Made by a program: the position numbers and the translations under genes. Shown here one piece after another: positions 1 to 8,234 of a stretch of DNA of 64,000 nt (the first letter of the stretch is position 1; the number at the start of each line of letters is the position of its first letter). The stretch is from ELB16-189 sp018266435. Lineage in GTDB: Bacteria > Bacteroidota > Bacteroidia > Cytophagales > Cyclobacteriaceae. The notes under the pieces are model-generated. The model did not search any database and was not told the DNA's origin. It was given only the letters and a program-made list of their open reading frames with translations. Location: assembly GCA_030123525.1 (NCBI GenBank), contig CP126125.1:2170001-2234000 (forward strand). The letters are read 5' to 3'.

Positions 1-1
1 A

Positions 2-586
2 ATGGACAATTCATCATCCGGCCTTGACACGCTGGCACTGGCGCTGATTTCGGCCACCGGCAATGTTACCCCAAAAGGATTTACATTCACTCCGGCCACG
101 GGTATTCATTATGTAGAGTCACCGTTTGCCTGGACGACTGACTGCTCACTTTTTTCCGGCAATCAATTTGAAAATGATTATGTTTTTACGTTTGCCGTAG
201 CCAACCACTACTGCAAAACTCCGAAGGCAGATACAACCTATGTGAAGGTGAACCTCAAAGACATTGAAAGTAATGATGCTGATTTTAGGCCAGGCAATGT
301 GATTACCACACTGCCCGATCATTGCAATGACTTTTTTGCCATTGACGGATTTGACAGCGAACCTCCATGCCCCAATGGTCCGCGCCAACTACCGTTGGCA
401 CCCGCAGATAATTGCAGCAATCGGTTTGAGTACGTGCGCATTTACGATCGGTGGGGCAAGCTTGTATTTCAAAGTTCTGACCGTATGTTCAGGTGGTATG
501 CTCAAAACGAATCATCGGGCGTGTATTACAGCCTCATCAAATTTACCAATCGCGAATACAAAAACTGGATCAATGTGATTCGTTGA
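2..586 (+). CDS. C-terminal end of a secreted protein with a CHU_C / T9SS type B sorting domain (5' partial)
   Basis: The frame is open to the left window edge, so the ATG at position 2 is probably internal and the true start lies outside. The 194 visible residues are rich in Asn, Asp and Cys, as in extracellular adhesins. The last 55 or so carry the pattern Y-V-R-I-Y-D-R-W-G-K-L-V-F, then a Gly-Val-Tyr-Tyr turn and a short final strand ending in Val-Ile-Arg. This is the gliding-motility-associated C-terminal (CHU_C, type B) signal that sends proteins through the type IX system to the cell surface in Bacteroidota. The usual N-G-x-N-D motif is weak, so it may be a divergent member. Function beyond surface export cannot be told. 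Confidence 0.7.
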   Translation: MDNSSSGLDTLALALISATGNVTPKGFTFTPATGIHYVESPFAWTTDCSLFSGNQFENDYVFTFAVANHYCKTPKADTTYVKVNLKDIESNDADFRPGNVITTLPDHCNDFFAIDGFDSEPPCPNGPRQLPLAPADNCSNRFEYVRIYDRWGKLVFQSSDRMFRWYAQNESSGVYYSLIKFTNREYKNWINVIR

Positions 587-676
587 ACTCAAATTTTGTA
601 ATAAAAATTTCTAAGCGAGTGGCTGGGTGTTGTGCATGAGAATTAGTGCAAAGTTCACCACCACCAACAATGAAAC

Positions 677-697
677 TGACGGTGAAGAATACCGTCA
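677..697. terminator. Hairpin between convergent genes, possible terminator
   Basis: TGACGGT and ACCGTCA form a perfect 7-bp stem around a 7-nt loop between the stops of two convergent genes. Neither side carries a long T tract, so termination is only inferred from position. Confidence 0.35.
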
Positions 698-725
698 ATG
701 AAAAAATAATAACATTGAGAAATGG

Positions 726-2159
726 TTAAAATTCTTTTCTCAGGCTGAGAAAAAACCCTTGGTGGTTTTGGTTGGTTAAGGAAAGCTCAGTGCGGATCAC
801 TATATCGTAAACCGTATAGATATCAAACCCTGTACCCAGGCTGCCGATCACGGTATCGGTAAAAGAGGTATTGATGGGTTGCAATTGATTGGTGATCGGG
901 TTGTGGTAGTTTTGGTAGTACGGATAGTTTTGGGCATATCCCCAGTCGCTAAATACCTTCAGATAAATTGACAGCGGAAAGTATTGCAGTTGTTCTTTGG
1001 GCAAGCCCGATAAGTTCCAGACTTTATAAAAAATTCTTTTTTTCAATGTGGTTTTGTTCAACGCGAAGGAGGGCGTTTCAATAACATAATTTTCGAAGCC
1101 GCGCACATATTGCCTGCGGTAGCCCATGCCGCTATAGAGTACATAAGGTTGCCCGGTAGGTGTGGCCCAGTAACCCCCTGTATAATTAGACAGGTAGAAT
1201 TTTTTAGGTAACTCAATGTGCCAGGCAAATGAGAGCCCCATCTCCCACAGGTTAGCCGGTCCTTCAAAACCTAATCCGGTTTTGGTAATGTACCCGGCCA
1301 CCTGGTAGCCATGCAATGGGTATTGTACTACATCGCGGTGTTCAGCATTGAAACTGTAGGTGATAAACCCGTACTGCAACGACAATCGGTTTTGTCCTAA
1401 ATAGTTTGGGTTGAGCGAATCAATTTTATAATTGATGGTGTTGCTGCGCATCCCGGCCTGAAGGGAGTGGGTTTCAAAAAATGACTTTCGGTAAATATAG
1501 GTTATGGCTCCACCCGTAGAAGTGCGTAAGGGTTGGGTGTATCGAAAATACTGAAGGATATGACCATCGGTAAAATAGGATAAGTTTCTGGGTACGGTAT
1601 AATCATAGCTAAACGTAAGGCCTTGTTTTTGTTTGTGATCAATATACGGGATGCGGTAAGTAAGATCAAAACGCTGGGTAAACCCGAACTGGGCAATCAG
1701 GGTTAGGGTTTCATTACGGCCGCGGCAATTATACCGGGTCAGGTTTAAACCGTAATTTATCCGGCTGGGGTCGTGATTGTAGTTGTTCCACCACTCGCTA
1801 AAGTTGCGGTCAGAAAGCTCGAATATAGGAATGGGCCAAATGTACCAGCGTTCACTTACTTCTACGAGCAAGTCAATCTGGTTGCCGGGCAACTCAAGCG
1901 GCTTGACCAATACCGTATGAAACAGCCGCAGGTTGTAGATTTTTCGTTTGTCCCACAGCAGCACGTGTGCCAACCGCTTGATGCTGATGGTGTCGCCTGC
2001 TTTCAGGGTAAGTTCTCGCGAAATGATCCGGTCTTTGGTTTTTTTGTTGCCAATAATCAAGATGCGGTTAACAGTTACCACGCGCAAGGAATCGTTAGTT
2101 GCCAACGTATCTGCATGGCTTCCCATCATCCCCAAAAAACCAACGATCAATGCCAGCAT
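726..2159 (-). CDS. Omp85/BamA-like outer membrane protein with one POTRA-like domain
   Basis: A 477-residue protein with a hydrophobic N-terminus (about residues 1-17) that looks like a signal peptide. Residues about 28-105 resemble one POTRA domain (V-N-R-I-L-I-I-G-N-K-K-T-K, then a strand ending L-L-V-E-V-S-E-R). The rest is alternating aromatic/polar strands typical of a 16-stranded barrel, ending in an aromatic residue (…S-L-R-K-E-F) like a BAM-recognised beta-signal. A single POTRA and this length are short for BamA (about 800 residues), so it is more like the small surface-antigen (D15) paralogues common in Bacteroidota. It starts 18 bp after the lgt stop on the same strand, so the two are probably co-transcribed. 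Substrate unknown. Confidence 0.7.
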   Translation of the reverse strand: MLALIVGFLGMMGSHADTLATNDSLRVVTVNRILIIGNKKTKDRIISRELTLKAGDTISIKRLAHVLLWDKRKIYNLRLFHTVLVKPLELPGNQIDLLVEVSERWYIWPIPIFELSDRNFSEWWNNYNHDPSRINYGLNLTRYNCRGRNETLTLIAQFGFTQRFDLTYRIPYIDHKQKQGLTFSYDYTVPRNLSYFTDGHILQYFRYTQPLRTSTGGAITYIYRKSFFETHSLQAGMRSNTINYKIDSLNPNYLGQNRLSLQYGFITYSFNAEHRDVVQYPLHGYQVAGYITKTGLGFEGPANLWEMGLSFAWHIELPKKFYLSNYTGGYWATPTGQPYVLYSGMGYRRQYVRGFENYVIETPSFALNKTTLKKRIFYKVWNLSGLPKEQLQYFPLSIYLKVFSDWGYAQNYPYYQNYHNPITNQLQPINTSFTDTVIGSLGTGFDIYTVYDIVIRTELSLTNQNHQGFFLSLRKEF

Positions 2160-2177
2160 GAGTGCATCCTTTCAGTT

Positions 2178-3287
2178 TTATTGAACCGGATCGGGCTTTC
2201 GGTACGAGCGAATGAGTATGACAATGCCCACCAAGACCATGGGTATGCTCAAAATCTGCCCCATGTTGAGTGGCAGTTGGTCTTCAAATGAAACCTGATT
2301 TATTTTCAAAAACTCATAAGCAAACCGCAACGACCAGAGAATGATCATAAACCAACCGAAAATTCTGCCCTCGGGCAAATTGATTTTATACTTCGACCAG
2401 TACCAGAATAAAAAGACAAACAAAAGCAACGATGAAATTGACTCATAAAGTTGTGCGGGGTGCCGCTCAATGCCAAATGTTCTGACCCAGGCCGAGTACG
2501 TTCCGCTGCTATCTTTGATTACTTCATACTGCAGCCGGTTTACGCTGGGCTCATCCACAAACTCAGTGTATTGTGATAAGTAAAATTTTACATTGCTTCC
2601 AATAAAGGAATGAGCTTGCTGCTCATTTACGTTTTTCTTGAACAAAAGTAAAATATCAATAGGCACACGACCGTCTTGGCCGCTGGGCAGATTGGCTTTT
2701 TTCACTTCAAGGCGTTCCACCGGATTGTCTCCATTTCCGTTTTGCATGATGGCTTCGGTAACCCGGTTAATGAATACTACGCCCAGCGGGTTGTTGGTAG
2801 GCTTGCCGATTATTTCAGAATTAAAAAAATTTCCAAGTCGGATAAAGCAACCCGTGAGGCAAACCAAAATCACAATACGGTCTAACACCTGAAGGTAGTT
2901 TTGGTTGGGTTTTTTCTTGCGGCTGTAAAGCCAAAGACCAAATAAAATACCGATGGCTGCCCCGTGGCTGGCCAACCCCTGTAAGCCGGTGAATTTAAAC
3001 GGATGAAACTCAAACGGAAGGAAAACACTAAGCGGGTCAGTCCAGATGATGTTGGGCTCATAAAATAGTATGTGGCCGAGCCGGGCTCCGAGAATAGTAG
3101 CCACCATCATGTAAATAGTCAGCGTGTCCACATCGCGTTCGGGCTTGCCCTCCTGGCGGTGGATGTAATACAAAATTTGCTGGCACACCAGAAAGCCGAG
3201 TGCGAAGAGTAACCCATACCAGCGAATGGCAAATGAACCGATGGAAAATATTTCAGGACTGCCGTTCCAAATAATAAAATGGAGCAT
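2178..3287 (-). CDS. lgt: Prolipoprotein diacylglyceryl transferase
   Basis: Inner-membrane enzyme that moves diacylglycerol from phosphatidylglycerol to the lipobox cysteine of prolipoproteins, the first step of lipoprotein maturation. Visible family marks are the N-terminal I-R-W-Y-G-L-L-F-A-L-G-F segment, the G-L-A-S-H-G-A-A-I-G helix, R-L-G-N-F-F-N-S-E-I-I-G with its essential Arg/Asn region, and the late H-P-A-Q-L-Y-E motif. The protein has 369 residues against about 270-290 in proteobacteria; the extra length is a hydrophilic insert at about residues 172-278, between the Asn-rich motif and H-P-A-Q-L-Y-E. Such long forms are, to my knowledge, usual in this phylum. It precedes the barrel gene at 726-2159 and follows nadE by 107 bp. 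Confidence 0.95.
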   Translation of the reverse strand: MLHFIIWNGSPEIFSIGSFAIRWYGLLFALGFLVCQQILYYIHRQEGKPERDVDTLTIYMMVATILGARLGHILFYEPNIIWTDPLSVFLPFEFHPFKFTGLQGLASHGAAIGILFGLWLYSRKKKPNQNYLQVLDRIVILVCLTGCFIRLGNFFNSEIIGKPTNNPLGVVFINRVTEAIMQNGNGDNPVERLEVKKANLPSGQDGRVPIDILLLFKKNVNEQQAHSFIGSNVKFYLSQYTEFVDEPSVNRLQYEVIKDSSGTYSAWVRTFGIERHPAQLYESISSLLLFVFLFWYWSKYKINLPEGRIFGWFMIILWSLRFAYEFLKINQVSFEDQLPLNMGQILSIPMVLVGIVILIRSYRKPDPVQ

Positions 3288-3394
3288 AGTTTATAGAATA
3301 AGATTGAAAATTAGATTCAAAAAAGACGAGAGAGGTTTAACTACTTTCAACATTCAACCGGCAAAGATACAATTAGACGAACAATGGCAAAGGC

Positions 3395-5251
3395 CTATGG
3401 CAGGTTATCCAGTTCTTTCAATTCTTCGCTGAAACCACCGCTTAAAATAGGGAAACGGCACCAGCTTCGCGGGTCGACATTCAGGTCATCGAAGTGAAAA
3501 GAAGGAGCAAGGCGCTCGCGCTTCCACTGGTTTACCGACCAGAGCCTGAAAAATTTTTTAATGTGGTTTTTGAGTTCTGATGGATTAGGATATTTTTTTG
3601 AAAGCAGCAGGTAAACATCGGCAGGGTTTCTGCGGTCGCGGATGGCGAGTTTTTCAATATCCACCAGCACCGGGTAGGGCATCAGGTCTTTTTCATCGGT
3701 TTGGGCACGATCCTGCGGGCGGAGCTCGGCCGTAGGCTGAAGATTGTTCACGGCAGTTAGCCCGTCATAACCCAATTTTTTTTCTGCCCATTTCAGCCAT
3801 TGCAAAATAAAGGGCTTGTCAACTCCGGCAAGAGGTGCGAGGCTGCCGCTGGTGTCGCCATCCATGGTGGCATAGCCTACATCACCTTCGCTGCGATTAG
3901 AGGTGGTGAGTAAGATACTTTGGCTCACATTGGCCAGCATCCAAATGATGGGTGAGCGTGCCCGCGCCTGAATGTTTTGTTTGGCAATGTCATCTTGTTG
4001 CCAGGTCAGCTTACGCTGAAGGGCATTTTCAATTTTTGATTCGTAAGATTTCACTTCGTCATCAATTGACCAATGAAAAAAAATGGCACCCATAGAATCG
4101 GCCAGCCTCTTGGCCGCCTGAAATGTGGCCGGAGATGAGTTTTGGGTACTTTGGTAAGCACACGTAAGCAATACTTTCACGGCTGCCTTTTCATTTTCCA
4201 CTAATGGGATACTCAGTTTTTTGCAAAATACCGGCCACCCTAACTCACGGCTTGCTCTGCGCACCATCTCGGCTACTAATACGGCACAACAGGATGAGTC
4301 AGCACCACCGCTCAGGCTTATTACAAATCCTTTGGCTTTACTTTTTCTCAGGTAATCAAATAAAGCCAGCGAAGCCGCTGCGGCAAACTCTTCGTTTTTT
4401 TCTGTTGAACCGTAAAAGTCTTGAACCGTTGTTTTGTTTGGGGTATCAAAATTGATTTGAGCCGATAACAGGTTAAAACTTTTAAACGACAACCGTTGAT
4501 TCACTGCGATGATTTTTCCTTTTTGCGCCATGATTATATCGCCATCGTAGATCATGCGACCCGCTTCGTTGCCAAGGTGGTTTACAAAAACGTACGTGCA
4601 ATCAAACTCCTTTGATCCCTGCTTCACTACCTGATTTTCGCGTTCCGTATTTTTTGCGAATGCAAAATGGCTAGCACTTCCGTTCAGGATTAAATCAACT
4701 CCTTGTTCTTTAAAACTATAGCCCGGTCTTTTTTCTTTGGCCCATCCGTCTTCACAAATTTCGATGCCTGCTTTAATGCCATGCACATGATACATCAAAT
4801 CACCCACAGTGATAGAGTGACCGTTGATGCTGATTTGTTTTTTTTCTCCGGTAGGCCAGGGAGCAAACCATCGCGGCTCATAATGCACCCCTTCGCGCGG
4901 CAGGTTTTGCTTCAACGTAATGCCGAGTATTTTGCCATCGTCAAGGATAGCCGCACCGTTGTATGTTATTCCCTCTAACCGAATGGGTAACCCCACAGAT
5001 ACGGTTATGTGCTGGCAGTGCCGGGCAATGTTGAGCAATTTCTCAAACGCTTTTTCGCTGAGCCAATCGCTGAGAAATACATCTTCACATCCATACCCGG
5101 TAATGCACAATTCGGGCAGGCAAAGAATTTTTACTCCTTCTTTCTTAGCCGCTTCGATAGCTTGCAGAATGTTGGTCGTGTTATTTTCCCAATCCAGCGG
5201 GATTTGATTGAGTGTAGCCCCGGCTATTTTTAAAATTCGTTCGTTGTTCAT
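3395..5251 (-). CDS. nadE: Glutamine-dependent NAD+ synthetase
   Basis: Makes NAD+ from nicotinic acid adenine dinucleotide, ATP and glutamine in the cytoplasm. The N-terminal half is a nitrilase-fold glutaminase with the expected triad Glu47 (L-P-E-L), Lys114 (L-K-Q-N-L-P) and Cys166 (E-I-C-E-D-G). The C-terminal half is the synthetase with the PP-loop S-L-S-G-G-A-D-S-S and the later T-S-N-R-S-E and Y-A-T-M-D-G-D motifs. At 618 residues it is the two-domain, glutamine-using type. Stop and start are clear, with ATG at 5251. It is followed on the same strand by lgt, which may share its transcript. Confidence 0.96.
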   Translation of the reverse strand: MNNERILKIAGATLNQIPLDWENNTTNILQAIEAAKKEGVKILCLPELCITGYGCEDVFLSDWLSEKAFEKLLNIARHCQHITVSVGLPIRLEGITYNGAAILDDGKILGITLKQNLPREGVHYEPRWFAPWPTGEKKQISINGHSITVGDLMYHVHGIKAGIEICEDGWAKEKRPGYSFKEQGVDLILNGSASHFAFAKNTERENQVVKQGSKEFDCTYVFVNHLGNEAGRMIYDGDIIMAQKGKIIAVNQRLSFKSFNLLSAQINFDTPNKTTVQDFYGSTEKNEEFAAAASLALFDYLRKSKAKGFVISLSGGADSSCCAVLVAEMVRRASRELGWPVFCKKLSIPLVENEKAAVKVLLTCAYQSTQNSSPATFQAAKRLADSMGAIFFHWSIDDEVKSYESKIENALQRKLTWQQDDIAKQNIQARARSPIIWMLANVSQSILLTTSNRSEGDVGYATMDGDTSGSLAPLAGVDKPFILQWLKWAEKKLGYDGLTAVNNLQPTAELRPQDRAQTDEKDLMPYPVLVDIEKLAIRDRRNPADVYLLLSKKYPNPSELKNHIKKFFRLWSVNQWKRERLAPSFHFDDLNVDPRSWCRFPILSGGFSEELKELDNLP

Positions 5252-5342
5252 TATAAAGATGGTGCAAGTTAACTTGCTGCGGCCAAAGTTTTAATATGCT
5301 CCTAAAATGCTATTTAATTAACTACTGACGGCAATGTGAAAT

Positions 5343-5534
5343 ATGAAAAAGTCTAAAAAAATATTCATTCTGTTTTTTGTGCTGTTTCTGCTCTTACTTT
5401 TTTATGCCAGTTATGACATCAGCACGCGCACCACGTTTCCGGGTTCAAAACCGCAACTAAAAGAACGCATCAAAAAACAATATTTTGAAAAAGATACCCT
5501 TGTCAAAGATACCGTAAAGTCGTTTTACCGATAA
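5343..5534 (+). CDS. Small single-pass membrane protein of unknown function
   Basis: A 63-residue ORF starting Met-Lys-Lys-Ser-Lys-Lys and continuing with one very hydrophobic segment (about residues 8-24, Phe/Leu rich), then a charged tail (…K-P-Q-L-K-E-R-I-K-K-Q-Y…) ending in Phe-Tyr-Arg. The basic N-terminus and single helix suggest an inner-membrane anchor with the tail in the periplasm, or an uncleaved signal. I recognise no family. Gene nature is supported by codon use, the lack of a competing frame, and a terminator about 110 bp downstream. A strong RNA hairpin begins at the base after its stop codon. Confidence 0.55.
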   Translation: MKKSKKIFILFFVLFLLLLFYASYDISTRTTFPGSKPQLKERIKKQYFEKDTLVKDTVKSFYR

Positions 5535-5680
5535 AATCTGACTACTTAACAGAGAATAATTCACTTGGTCGGATTGACGCTTGCCGCTCAAGACACCCGG
5601 CATACCTTAGTATCAGATTAAAGCCAACTATAGACAAGATTATCCCCCGGGGTCAAGGACTTTGGGGGATTTTCTTTTTT
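5535..5680 (+). ncRNA. Candidate structured RNA or structured 3' UTR
   Basis: Right after the stop of the small membrane gene, 5535-5549 (AATCTGACTACTTAA) pairs with 5607-5619 (TTAGTATCAGATT) as a 13-bp helix with two one-base bulges, closing a domain of about 57 nt. Inside it, CTTG (5580-5583) can pair with CAAG (5589-5592) and GTC (5568-5570) with GAC (5576-5578). A Rho-independent terminator follows at 5642-5680. I see no promoter directly in front, so it may be a processed or regulatory 3' UTR, or a short free RNA. I could not match it to a known family. Confidence 0.35.
5642..5680 (+). terminator. Rho-independent terminator
   Basis: ATCCCCC (5642-5648) pairs with GGGGGAT (5664-5670) and is followed by TTTCTTTTTT. 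It ends the transcript of the small membrane gene and the structured region behind it, before the YceI gene. Confidence 0.8.
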
Positions 5681-5724
5681 ATTCTGCCTTGTGTATTTTA
5701 GTTGCAGAATAAACCAATGATGAA

Positions 5725-6261
5725 ATGAGGGCGCTGTTTTTATTTTTCGTGGTGTTGATCTGGTGCTCGGAAGTTTGTGCCCAAAAATTCTCAGCCGAAA
5801 AAGGATACATCAAGTTCTTTTCAAGCGCGGCCATTGAAGATATAACGGCCGAAAATAAAATGGCCAGCAGTATTTTTAATGAGCAAACGGGTGAAATTGA
5901 TTTTTCTGTACCCATCAATGAATTTCAATTTGAGAAATCTTTGATGAAGCAAAGTTTTAATGAGAAATACCTGGAATCAGAAAAATTTCCTCAAGCTACT
6001 TTTCAGGGAAAATTATCGGGGTATCAAAAACCATTGACAACACGCCAAAACGCTACCGCTACAGGCAAGATGACTATTCATGGGATTGCCCGGGAGGTAG
6101 TGGTTCAGGGGAGTATTGAAAACGATAAAGGCAACCTGGTGATGCGAGCTAAGTTTAAAGTGAAGCTCGCAGATTATAACATTACTATTCCTAAACTATT
6201 GTGGAGGAACATTGCCGAGCAGGTTGAAGTAACAGTGGTGTTTAATTACTCAAGCCTGTAA
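5725..6261 (+). CDS. YceI family lipid-binding protein, secreted
   Basis: A 178-residue protein with a cleavable signal peptide (about residues 1-19, ending C-A-Q-K). The mature part has the YceI lipocalin-like pattern: A-I-E-D-I-T-A-E-N early, paired short strands, a K-F-P-Q-A-T-F-Q-G-K strand, and G-K-M-T-I-H-G-I-A-R-E near residue 125. YceI proteins bind isoprenoid or other amphiphilic molecules in the periplasm; the ligand here is unknown. The chosen ATG gives the signal peptide; an ATG eight bases upstream runs into a stop at once. A terminator lies upstream, so it has its own promoter. Confidence 0.85.
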   Translation: MRALFLFFVVLIWCSEVCAQKFSAEKGYIKFFSSAAIEDITAENKMASSIFNEQTGEIDFSVPINEFQFEKSLMKQSFNEKYLESEKFPQATFQGKLSGYQKPLTTRQNATATGKMTIHGIAREVVVQGSIENDKGNLVMRAKFKVKLADYNITIPKLLWRNIAEQVEVTVVFNYSSL

Positions 6262-6437
6262 GTTTACTCATATTTGTTCAAGTTCTTTTATACCGATGAA
6301 GGAGACCGATAATGTAAAGCCGGTTTAGATTTTTCATGCGTCCGTTTTTCACAGTTGGTGAAGAGTAAATAATATTTTTGGATTTGTTTCAATTCATTGT
6401 TTAGTTTGAAAAGAATCAGACTAAACCTCACCTTCCG

Positions 6438-7814
6438 GTGCTTCTTGCTTTTATTATTTTTTACCTTGCTTTTACCATAGCCATTGGCTACTGGGCATCG
6501 CGCAAGGTAAAGAACACGGGAGATTTTATGCTGGCCGGCCGCAGTCTTCCGCTGCCACTTAGTGCGGCTGCCCTGTTTGCTATCTGGTTTGGCTCTGAAA
6601 CGGTTTTTGGTGCATCGGCCGAATTTTTAAAAGGAGGTTTATACTCGGTAATTGAAGACCCGTTTGGCGGAGCGCTCTGCCTGTTGCTGTTTGGGCTTTT
6701 CTTTGCCCGAAAACTATATAAGATGAACCTGCTTACGCTTGGCGATTTTTTTGAGGTAAGGTACGGCAAACGCACAGAGTTGATCGCCAGTTTTTTTCTG
6801 GCCGTTCCTTACGTGGGCTATATTGCCGCTCAGTTGGTAGCACTCGGCCTTATCCTGAACATCATTACCGGCATAGATGTATGGCAAGGCGCTATTCTGG
6901 CAGCCAGCATTGTTACTTTTTACACATTTATCGGGGGTATGTGGGCCATTTCGGTTACTGATTTTTTTCAGAGCATCGTTATAATTTTCGGGTTGCTGAT
7001 CCTCTCTGTGATTTTGGCTAACAAATCAGGTGGAGCACTGGCTGTTCTCAGCACTATGCCTGCCGGCACGTTTCGATTTTTTCCCAAACCTGAATTTAAA
7101 CCAATCGTACTTTGGCTCAGTGCGTGGTCGGTGTTGGGACTTGGCTCGTTGCCCTCGCAAGATATTTTTCAGCGCGTGATGTCGTCCGGTTCGGTAAAAG
7201 TAGCTGTGCGTTCTTGTCTGATTGCGGCAGGTATGTACTTAACCATTGCGTTGCTTCCGCTCTTCATTGCTATTTGTGTGAGGCACCTGTATCCTGATTT
7301 TTCGCAAAGTGAAGCTCAGTTGGCGTTGCCTCGCATGGTTTTGGCTCATACCAATATTTTTATGCAAGTACTGTTTTTTGGGTCGTTGCTTTCAGCTATC
7401 ATGAGCACCACCAGCTCTGCTCTTCTGGCATCGGCTGCTATTTTTTCAGAGAACCTGATTCGTCCGCTCATGAAAGAAAGACTGAGTGATAAGCAGTTGC
7501 TGTTAGTTACGCGGCTGTGCGTGCTTTCGTTCAGCATCATTGCCACGGTGATGGCATGCCTTCGGTCAGATATTTATGAGTTGGTGGGCGAGTCATCTAT
7601 TCTCAGCCTGGTTTCACTTTTTGCCCCAATGGTGTTAGGCATGTACTGGCAAAGAGCCAATAGCATGGGTGCGTTTTTAAGTATGGCTACCGGAATGTTG
7701 ACCTGGGTTGTTTTTGAAATCTATGAAACAGGATGGCCCAGTTTATTACCGGCTACATTGGTTAGCTTTGCTGCTATGATTTTGGGAAGTTTGTATTGGA
7801 AAAAACATAAGTGA
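6438..7814 (+). CDS. Sodium:solute symporter family transporter (SSF)
   Basis: A 458-residue, multi-pass membrane protein (about 12-13 helices) with the SSF start L-A-F-I-I-F-Y-L-A-F-T-I-A-I-G-Y-W-A-S-R-K-V and the loop G-D-F-M-L-A-G-R-S-L-P. The helix-2 G-S-E-T-V-F-G-A-S-A-E-F and F-I-G-G-M-W-A-I-S-V-T-D-F-F-Q segments fit the sodium/proline/panthothenate symporter fold. The substrate cannot be told. No ATG is available at the 5' end; GTG at 6438 is the best start, with a stop in frame 33 bp upstream. Its TGA overlaps the A of the next ATG, so it is translationally coupled to the OsmC gene. Confidence 0.88.
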   Translation: MLLAFIIFYLAFTIAIGYWASRKVKNTGDFMLAGRSLPLPLSAAALFAIWFGSETVFGASAEFLKGGLYSVIEDPFGGALCLLLFGLFFARKLYKMNLLTLGDFFEVRYGKRTELIASFFLAVPYVGYIAAQLVALGLILNIITGIDVWQGAILAASIVTFYTFIGGMWAISVTDFFQSIVIIFGLLILSVILANKSGGALAVLSTMPAGTFRFFPKPEFKPIVLWLSAWSVLGLGSLPSQDIFQRVMSSGSVKVAVRSCLIAAGMYLTIALLPLFIAICVRHLYPDFSQSEAQLALPRMVLAHTNIFMQVLFFGSLLSAIMSTTSSALLASAAIFSENLIRPLMKERLSDKQLLLVTRLCVLSFSIIATVMACLRSDIYELVGESSILSLVSLFAPMVLGMYWQRANSMGAFLSMATGMLTWVVFEIYETGWPSLLPATLVSFAAMILGSLYWKKHK

Positions 7815-8233
7815 TGATAAAAATAGAATTAAACCGGGTGGACGATGGTTGTGCCATGGAAGCTGTGAACGAAAGCGGTAAAAAAATTTTGCTGGATGGC
7901 TCGCCTTCAGACGGTGGCCACGATCGTGGCATGCGCCCGATGCAGGTATTGCTGGCCGCCATGGGTGCGTGCAGTGCCATCGATGTGATCAGTATTTTGC
8001 GCAAGCAACGAGAAGAATTAAAAGACATCAAAATTACCGTGACCGGAGAACGTGAGAAAGACGCAGTACCTTCACTCTACACCGAAGTGCACGCTCATTA
8101 TAAATTATTTGGAAACATCAATGAAGAAAAAGCCAGGAAAGCCATCAGCCTGTCGGTAGGTAAGTATTGCTCGGTAGCAAAGACTTTAGAAAAGAATGCT
8201 AAAGTGACTCATAGTTTTGAAATCATTAATTGA
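7814..8233 (+). CDS. OsmC family peroxidase-like protein
   Basis: A 139-residue cytoplasmic protein with the two reactive cysteines of the OsmC/Ohr family: Cys53 (A-A-M-G-A-C-S) and Cys119 (V-G-K-Y-C-S). These reduce organic hydroperoxides in characterised members. The loop D-G-G-H-D-R-G-M-R-P-M also fits the subfamily often annotated as OsmC-like rather than Ohr. A GTG three bases upstream is possible, but the ATG at 7814, overlapping the symporter stop, is preferred. metZ starts two bases after its stop, making a three-gene run. Confidence 0.9.
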   Translation: MIKIELNRVDDGCAMEAVNESGKKILLDGSPSDGGHDRGMRPMQVLLAAMGACSAIDVISILRKQREELKDIKITVTGEREKDAVPSLYTEVHAHYKLFGNINEEKARKAISLSVGKYCSVAKTLEKNAKVTHSFEIIN

Positions 8234-8234
8234 A

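Noticed and set aside
1773..2291. Plus-strand ORF of 172 codons across the Omp85-like gene and lgt
   Set aside because: It covers two well-supported minus-strand genes and their junction, and its product shows no domain.
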